From contig JAFTNX010000247.1 in assembly GCA_017451665.1 (NCBI GenBank), positions 1 through 6,102 of the forward strand: a DNA stretch of 6,102 bases. Direction: 5' to 3'. The notes under the pieces are model-generated. The model had not been told where the DNA came from. It was given only the letters and a program-made list of their open reading frames with translations, and made no database searches. This DNA is from Oscillospiraceae bacterium (GTDB taxonomy: Bacteria; Bacillota; Clostridia; Oscillospirales; Ruminococcaceae). Positions 1 through 4,570 of the stretch are shown one piece after another (within the stretch, counting starts at the first letter, position 1; every line of letters begins with the position of its first letter). Both the position numbers and the translations under genes were made by a program.

Positions 1-40
1 AGGAATATTTACCAAAAATAATATACGATTTTTGTTGCTC

Positions 41-69
41 TTGCGATAACAAAAGATTTATGATAAAAT
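41..69 (+). promoter_or_regulatory. Probable sigma-A promoter of the GTPase-NYN gene
   Basis: A TTGCGA -35-like box (41-46) and a TAAAAT -10 box (64-69) are separated by 17 bases. TG at 61-62 gives an extended -10. An alternative reading pairs TTGCTC (35-40) with TATGAT (59-64) at 18 bases. Transcription would begin near base 76, leaving a leader of about 25 bases before the ATG at 101. The -35 match is weak in both readings, so the exact boxes are uncertain. The rest of bases 1-40 is AT-rich and shows no recognisable feature. Confidence 0.5.
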
Positions 70-87
70 AAGTAAAACACAAAAATT

Positions 88-94
88 AAGGGAG
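88..94 (+). promoter_or_regulatory. Ribosome binding site of the GTPase-NYN gene
   Basis: AAGGGAG lies 6 bases (CTTTTT) before the ATG at 101. It is a good Shine-Dalgarno match at normal spacing and supports that ATG as the start. Confidence 0.85.
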
Positions 95-100
95 CTTTTT

Positions 101-2671
101 ATGAAGAAAATCACAGCAGGCATTACTGCCCACGTTGACTCGGGAAAAACAACACTTTCAGAGGCGTTGCTATATATTTCAGGGGAAATAAGAAAAACAG
201 GACGAGTTGACCACGGGGACAGCTATCTTGATACAGATACTATCGAAAAAAATCGTGGAATAACTATTTTTTCTCATCAGGCAAAATTCAACAGCGGGGA
301 TACTGTGGTAAATCTTATTGACACTCCGGGACACGTTGATTTTTCCTGTGAAACTGAAAGAACAATGGCTGTGCTTGATATGGCAGTGCTTGTTATAAGT
401 GGAACAGACGGTGTTCAGAGCCACACGGTTACTTTATGGAAGCTTCTAAAAAAATACAACATTCCTACCTTTATTTTTGTGAATAAGCTTGACCTTAATG
501 GTGCCGACAAGGAAATGGTTATTGAGGATATGAAGGCGCATCTTTCACCTTACTGCGTTGATTTTTCTGACAGGGAAACAATGCTTGAGGGTGTTGCTGA
601 ATGTGAAGAAAGCTTAATGGACAAATACTTTTCGGGAGAAGATATTTCCGACAGTGAAATTGCAGAGGTTATTTTTGAAAGAAAGGTATTTCCTTGCTTT
701 TTTGGTTCGGCATTAAAGCAGGAGGGAGTTGAAAAACTCCTTGACGCTTTTGACAGATTTACTGTTGAAAACAAAAAGCCGTCGGACTTCGGGGCGAGAA
801 TATATAAGGTTTCCACCGACAAAAAGGGAAACAGACTTACATACCTTAAAATCACGGGAGGAGAACTTCGTGTAAGGCAGGAGATAACTTACACAGACGC
901 TGACGGAATTGAAAACAAGGAAAAAATAAATTCCATAAGATTTTATTCGGGTGAAAAATTTGACTCTGCTGAATTCGCGTCAGCAGGTGATGTGTGTGCT
1001 GTAACAGGGCTTACAAAGGCTTATTCGGGGCAGGGACTTGGCTTTGAAACCGACTCCCCGCAGGCTGTTTTAGAGCCTGTTATGAGCTACAACGCAGTTA
1101 TCCCCGACAGCGTAAATATTTTTGACGCTTTGAAGAACTTCCGTACTCTTGAAGAGGAAGACCCGATGCTGAGGGTTATTTATAACGAACAGCAAAAGAA
1201 AATTCATATAGCGCTTATGGGTGAAATCCAGCTTGAAGTAATAAAACAGAGTTTCCCTGAAAGATTTGGTTATCAGGTAGACTTTGACACGGGAGTTATC
1301 ACCTATAAGGAAACAATCTGCGACGTGGTTGAGGGGGTTGGCCACTATGAGCCACTTTGTCACTACGCAGAGGTGCATCTGATTTTAGAACCACTTGACA
1401 GAGGTAGTGGCTTGCAGTTTGAGTTGCGTTGCAGAGAGGACGACCTTGACCGAAACTGGCAGAGGCTTATTTTAACTCATCTTGAAGAAAAAACACATAT
1501 TGGTGTGCTGACAGGCTCGCCGATTACTGATATGAAGATTATTGTGGCTTCGGGAAAGGCACATTTAAAGCATACTGAGGGTGGGGACTTCCGTCAGGCA
1601 ACCTACCGTGCAGTAAGAAACGGTTTACGCAAGTCAAAAAGCCTTCTCCTTGAACCTTTTTACAGCTTTGAGCTTACTGTTCCTACCGAAAATGTAGGGC
1701 GTGCTATGACTGATATTATGCAGATGAGTGGTAGCTTTTCACAGCCTGAAAGTCTGGGAGAAATGTCACTTATTACAGGGAAAGCGCCAGTTAGCTGTAT
1801 GAATTCCTATCAGAATGAGGTAGTAAGTTACACAAAGGGCAAGGGCAGACTTATTTTGTCGGTGTGTGGTTATGAGGAATGCCACAACGCTGACGAGGTG
1901 ATTTCACAGACAGGGTATAACTGCGATGAGGATATACAGAATTCTGCCGACTCGGTATTTTGTAGTCACGGGGCAGGCTTTAATGTAAAGTGGGACAAGG
2001 TGGCTGAGTATATGCACCTTCCGTCGGCACTTGAAAAACTGAAAGAAAAAAGCGAAGAGAGAATTTTATCCTACAAGCGTGCAGAGGATTTTGTAAGCAG
2101 GGCTGTTGAGGATAGCGAGCTTATGGAGATTTTTGAACGCACCTACGGAAAAATCGACCGTGACCCGAGAAAAGCCTTTAAAACAGTCAAAAAGCCTGTT
2201 ACCTACAAACGAAGTGACGCTATGAAAAAATCAGGTGAGGAATATCTTCTCGTTGACGGGTATAATATAATCTTTGCGTGGGATGATTTAAAGGAAATTG
2301 CAAAGGATAATCTTGATACAGCAAGAAGCAGGCTTTGTCACATTCTGATGAATTATCAGGGCTATCGTGGTTGTAAGTTGATTGTTGTCTTTGACGCATA
2401 CAGAGTAAAGGGCAGTCACCGTGAGGTTGAAGAAATGCACAACATTACGGTGGTTTATACAAAGGAAAAGGAAACTGCTGACACATATATTGAGAGGGTG
2501 TCTCATCAGCTTGGGAAAAAGCACAAGGTGAGGGTTGCTACATCTGACGGACTTGAGCAGATAATTATTCTTGGGAATGGTGCAGAGAGAGTTTCTGCAA
2601 GGGAGTTTCACGAGGAAGTGAAGCTTGCTGAAAAATCCATAAGAGAATATATTGAGCAAAATTTCAAGTAA
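101..2671 (+). CDS. EF-G/TetM-like translational GTPase fused to a C-terminal YacP/Rae1-type NYN endoribonuclease domain
   Basis: Seen: an 856-residue protein. An N-terminal GTPase carries every G motif: AHVDSGKT (10-17), RGIT (52-55), DTPGH (74-78, with catalytic-type His78), NKLD (128-131) and GSAL (202-205). EF-G-like domains II to V follow at roughly 228-600, then a Cys/His-containing segment (about 590-640) and a charged linker (about 642-712). The C-terminal part (about 713-856) is an NYN/PIN-like nuclease with LLVDGYN (716-722), VVFDAYRVKG (762-771), TKEKETAD (787-794) and ATSDGLEQ (813-820). Acidic residues D719, D765, E791, D794 and D816 are candidate metal ligands. Known: the layout matches ribosomal protection proteins of the Tet(M) class, which are about 640 residues, so the C-terminal 200 residues are extra. 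Stand-alone Rae1 (YacP) of Bacillus subtilis cleaves mRNA in the ribosomal A site. Inferred: a cytosolic ribosome-associated factor that uses GTP to bind or remodel ribosomes and may cleave their mRNA. It is probably not a tetracycline-resistance gene, because the domain IV tip differs from Tet(M). ATG at 101 has a good ribosome binding site. The gene ends with tandem stops TAA TAG. Confidence 0.93.
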   Translation: MKKITAGITAHVDSGKTTLSEALLYISGEIRKTGRVDHGDSYLDTDTIEKNRGITIFSHQAKFNSGDTVVNLIDTPGHVDFSCETERTMAVLDMAVLVISGTDGVQSHTVTLWKLLKKYNIPTFIFVNKLDLNGADKEMVIEDMKAHLSPYCVDFSDRETMLEGVAECEESLMDKYFSGEDISDSEIAEVIFERKVFPCFFGSALKQEGVEKLLDAFDRFTVENKKPSDFGARIYKVSTDKKGNRLTYLKITGGELRVRQEITYTDADGIENKEKINSIRFYSGEKFDSAEFASAGDVCAVTGLTKAYSGQGLGFETDSPQAVLEPVMSYNAVIPDSVNIFDALKNFRTLEEEDPMLRVIYNEQQKKIHIALMGEIQLEVIKQSFPERFGYQVDFDTGVITYKETICDVVEGVGHYEPLCHYAEVHLILEPLDRGSGLQFELRCREDDLDRNWQRLILTHLEEKTHIGVLTGSPITDMKIIVASGKAHLKHTEGGDFRQATYRAVRNGLRKSKSLLLEPFYSFELTVPTENVGRAMTDIMQMSGSFSQPESLGEMSLITGKAPVSCMNSYQNEVVSYTKGKGRLILSVCGYEECHNADEVISQTGYNCDEDIQNSADSVFCSHGAGFNVKWDKVAEYMHLPSALEKLKEKSEERILSYKRAEDFVSRAVEDSELMEIFERTYGKIDRDPRKAFKTVKKPVTYKRSDAMKKSGEEYLLVDGYNIIFAWDDLKEIAKDNLDTARSRLCHILMNYQGYRGCKLIVVFDAYRVKGSHREVEEMHNITVVYTKEKETADTYIERVSHQLGKKHKVRVATSDGLEQIIILGNGAERVSAREFHEEVKLAEKSIREYIEQNFK

Positions 2672-2674
2672 TAG

Positions 2675-2750
2675 CGATTGTGCATTTTGCATTATGAGAC
2701 AAACTGTGTTTTGTAGCTTTTATACAAATCGCAGAATTTGAAAAATTCCA
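2675..2750. other. Intergenic spacer with a short TGCATT repeat and weak AT-rich inverted repeats
   Basis: TGCATT occurs at 2681-2686 and 2688-2693, a period of 7. ACAAA (2699-2703) can pair with TTTGT (2710-2714). GCGATT (2674-2679) can pair distantly with AATCGC (2727-2732). GAATTT (2734-2739) can pair with AAATTC (2743-2748) just before the next -35 box. None has both a GC-rich stem and a T-run, so no terminator for the upstream gene is called. Some read-through into the transporter is possible. No gene is seen here. Confidence 0.4.
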
Positions 2751-2779
2751 TTGACTTTAAAAAATCACTTTGCTATAAT
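2751..2779 (+). promoter_or_regulatory. Strong sigma-A promoter of the SulP transporter gene
   Basis: TTGACT (2751-2756, 5 of 6 to consensus) and a perfect TATAAT (2774-2779) are separated by 17 bases. TG at 2771-2772 makes an extended -10. Transcription should start near 2786, giving a leader of about 39 bases before the proposed start at 2825. This is the best-matching promoter in the window. Confidence 0.88.
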
Positions 2780-2811
2780 AAAAACGCTGAAAATGGCGAT
2801 TTTATGTAGAT

Positions 2812-2818
2812 AGAAGGG
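2812..2818 (+). promoter_or_regulatory. Ribosome binding site that points to an ATA start for the transporter
   Basis: AGAAGGG is followed after 6 bases (TTTATC) by ATA at 2825, in frame with the transporter. The spacing equals that used by the upstream gene. The first in-frame ATG (2897) is 78 bases downstream of this site. Its own nearest purine run (GGAAAGAA, 2873-2880) is 16 bases away, too far to be a normal Shine-Dalgarno site. Confidence 0.7.
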
Positions 2819-2824
2819 TTTATC

Positions 2825-4462
2825 ATAGTTAAGTATTTCAACGACCTGAAAAAGGAATTTTCAGGCTACAACGGAAAGAAATTTTCAAAAGACCTTATGG
2901 CAGGTCTTACAGTAGCAGCAGTAGCTTTGCCTCTTGCTCTTGCTTTTGGTGTAAGCTCGGGAGCTGACGCAGCAGCAGGTCTTATTACTGCGATTGTTGC
3001 AGGACTTTTTATCGGTGTGCTTTCAGGCGCATCATATCAGATTTCAGGGCCTACGGGGGCTATGAGTGCTATTCTTATTTCACTTTCTGTGAAATTCGGC
3101 ATTCAGGGTGTGCTTGTGGCTGGCTTTATTTCTGGTGTTATTCTGCTTGTTATGGCAATTTTAAAGGTAGGAAAGCTGGTTTCCTATATCCCTGCACCTG
3201 TAATTACAGGCTTTACAAGTGGTATTGCAATTATTATTGCACTTGGACAGATTGACAACTTCTTTGGAACAAAATCCGAAGGAGAAAATGCAATTGAAAA
3301 GCTCATTTCTTACGGAAAACTTGGTTTTTCACCTAACTGGTGGGCAGTAGGTCTGGGACTTCTTGTAGTGGTAATAATGATTATTTACCCTAAAAAGTGG
3401 ACAGCATATTTCCCGTCATCACTTTTTGCACTTATCGTTGTTACGGCTGTGAATTTTATAGTTTCACCTGATGTTGTTGAGGTCGGAAAAATTCCACAGA
3501 CACTTATAACAAAGGACAGCCTTATTTTAAACCTTAATAATATTGAATTCAAGAATATTAAAAATCTCATTATGCCTGCATTTTCAATTGCACTTCTGGG
3601 TATGATTGAAAGCCTTTTGTGTGGGGCAGCAGCAGGAAAAATGAAAAATGAAAAAATCGACTCAACAAGAGAGCTTGTGGCACAGGGCGTGGGAAATATG
3701 ATTATTCCTATGTTCGGAGGCGTGCCTGCAACAGCAGCTATCGCAAGAACTTCTGTTGTAATTAAAAGTGGCGGACAGACAAGAATTGCAAGCGTTATTC
3801 ATTCGGTAACACTTATTCTTTCGATGTTTTTGCTTGGTGGAGTTATGTCGAGAATTCCTCTTTGTGCACTTGCAGGCGTTCTTATGGTAACAGCCTTCAG
3901 AATGAACGAGTGGGAAAGTATCAAGCAGATTTTTTCAAAGAAGTTAAAGCATTCAATGTGGCAGTTTTTAATAACAATGATTGCGACCGTTGTATTTGAT
4001 TTGACAATAGCTATCGTAATCGGTGTTGTTGTGGCAATGCTTATTTTCATCTTAAAGAGCAGTGAGCTTAAAATTGAAATCAGCGACATTGACGACAAAA
4101 AGCTCGGTTATGAGGAAAACGGAATTCACGACAGTATCAAGATTGTTTATCTTGCAGGACCTCTTTTCTTTGGCACACAGGACCAGCTTACAAATGCACT
4201 TGACGGGCTTTCCGATTTAAAGGCTGTGGTATTTTCAATGAGAGGTGTTCCGACAATTGACGACTCGGCTATCGGTGAGCTTGAAGGAATTATTGAGAAT
4301 TATCGCAAAAACGGTACGGAAGTGCTTTTGTGTGGCGTTCAGTATCACGTTGTCAAGACTATGGAGAGGGCAGGCTTTGTTGACAAGCTTGGCAAGGAAA
4401 ACATTCTCTGGGACGCAGTAGGCGCTATCAAAAAGCTTGATAAGGATTTAAGTCTTGTATAA
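2825..4462 (+). CDS. SulP family inorganic anion transporter with STAS domain (non-canonical ATA start proposed)
   Basis: Seen: 545 residues if translation starts at ATA 2825, or 521 from the first ATG at 2897. The first 24 residues (MVKYFNDLKKEFSGYNGKKF and four more) form a basic cytosolic lead ending in KDL. They run directly into the family's first membrane segment, AGLTVAAVALPLALAFG. Many hydrophobic helices follow to about residue 412. Family hallmarks are SGPTGAMS (74-81), a Glu in MIESLLCG (262) and GGVPATAAIARTS (298-310). A cytosolic STAS domain occupies about 434-542, with DDSA at 479-482 where anti-sigma antagonists carry DSSG. Known: bacterial SulP proteins are inner-membrane carriers for sulfate, bicarbonate or C4-dicarboxylates, usually 500-600 residues. 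Inferred: the substrate cannot be told from sequence, and no sulfur, carbonic anhydrase or dicarboxylate gene is adjacent. An in-frame TAG at 2807-2809 limits the start to 2810 or later, and no ATG, GTG or TTG lies between it and 2897. The gene has its own promoter and terminator, so it is probably monocistronic. The family call is firm; the start is less certain. Confidence 0.92.
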   Translation: MVKYFNDLKKEFSGYNGKKFSKDLMAGLTVAAVALPLALAFGVSSGADAAAGLITAIVAGLFIGVLSGASYQISGPTGAMSAILISLSVKFGIQGVLVAGFISGVILLVMAILKVGKLVSYIPAPVITGFTSGIAIIIALGQIDNFFGTKSEGENAIEKLISYGKLGFSPNWWAVGLGLLVVVIMIIYPKKWTAYFPSSLFALIVVTAVNFIVSPDVVEVGKIPQTLITKDSLILNLNNIEFKNIKNLIMPAFSIALLGMIESLLCGAAAGKMKNEKIDSTRELVAQGVGNMIIPMFGGVPATAAIARTSVVIKSGGQTRIASVIHSVTLILSMFLLGGVMSRIPLCALAGVLMVTAFRMNEWESIKQIFSKKLKHSMWQFLITMIATVVFDLTIAIVIGVVVAMLIFILKSSELKIEISDIDDKKLGYEENGIHDSIKIVYLAGPLFFGTQDQLTNALDGLSDLKAVVFSMRGVPTIDDSAIGELEGIIENYRKNGTEVLLCGVQYHVVKTMERAGFVDKLGKENILWDAVGAIKKLDKDLSLV

Positions 4463-4463
4463 T

Positions 4464-4492
4464 AAAAAAGCACGCTGTCAGCGTGCTTTTTA
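4464..4492 (+). terminator. Intrinsic terminator of the transporter gene
   Basis: GCACGCT (4470-4476) and AGCGTGC (4480-4486) form a perfect 7-bp GC-rich stem with a 3-base GTC loop, followed by TTTTT (4487-4491). The A-run before the stem (4464-4469) pairs with the T-run, so the hairpin could also work on the opposite strand, though no minus-strand gene needs it. It begins just after the transporter stop codon and separates that gene from prfC. Confidence 0.93.
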
Positions 4493-4507
4493 TTTAATAA
4501 TTTGTTA

Positions 4508-4536
4508 TTGCATTATTTTTGAATATAGGTTATAAT
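4508..4536 (+). promoter_or_regulatory. Probable sigma-A promoter of prfC
   Basis: A perfect TATAAT (4531-4536) lies 17 bases after TTGCAT (4508-4513), a -35 box sharing only the TTG with consensus. Transcription would start near 4543, giving a leader of about 28 bases. The position just after the terminator fits a separate transcription unit. Confidence 0.7.
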
Positions 4537-4558
4537 TTAAAGGTTAGAGAAAATTTAT

Positions 4559-4563
4559 GGAGG
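4559..4563 (+). promoter_or_regulatory. Ribosome binding site of prfC, supporting the GTG start
   Basis: GGAGG is 7 bases (AATTACT) before GTG at 4571. The only nearby ATG (4557) is out of frame and reaches a stop after five codons, so GTG is the start of prfC. Confidence 0.85.
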
Positions 4564-4570
4564 AATTACT

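Noticed and set aside
1070..1378. Minus-strand open frames inside the three genes (for example here and at 2288-2692, 3799-4098, 5588-5851)
   Set aside because: They lie opposite strongly supported coding sequence, show no family features, and have Cys/Ser/Leu-rich composition typical of antisense translation.
101..2671. Call as a tetracycline-resistance gene (tetM/O/W type)
   Set aside because: Overall similarity is real, but the domain IV tip lacks the Tet(M)-type loop, there is an extra nuclease domain, and no mobile element or other resistance gene is nearby.
2674..2732. GCGATT...AATCGC inverted repeat as a terminator for the first gene
   Set aside because: Only 6 bp with a loop of over 45 bases and no T-run after it.
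2734..2748. GAATTT-GAA-AAATTC inverted repeat as an operator next to the transporter -35 box
   Set aside because: The position is suggestive, but the repeat is short and purely AT-rich apart from the end pairs; in AT-rich spacer DNA this is expected by chance.
2897..4462. Transporter start at ATG 2897
   Set aside because: No ribosome binding site at normal spacing, and it removes a 24-residue lead including the conserved Asp before the first helix. Kept only as the fallback start.
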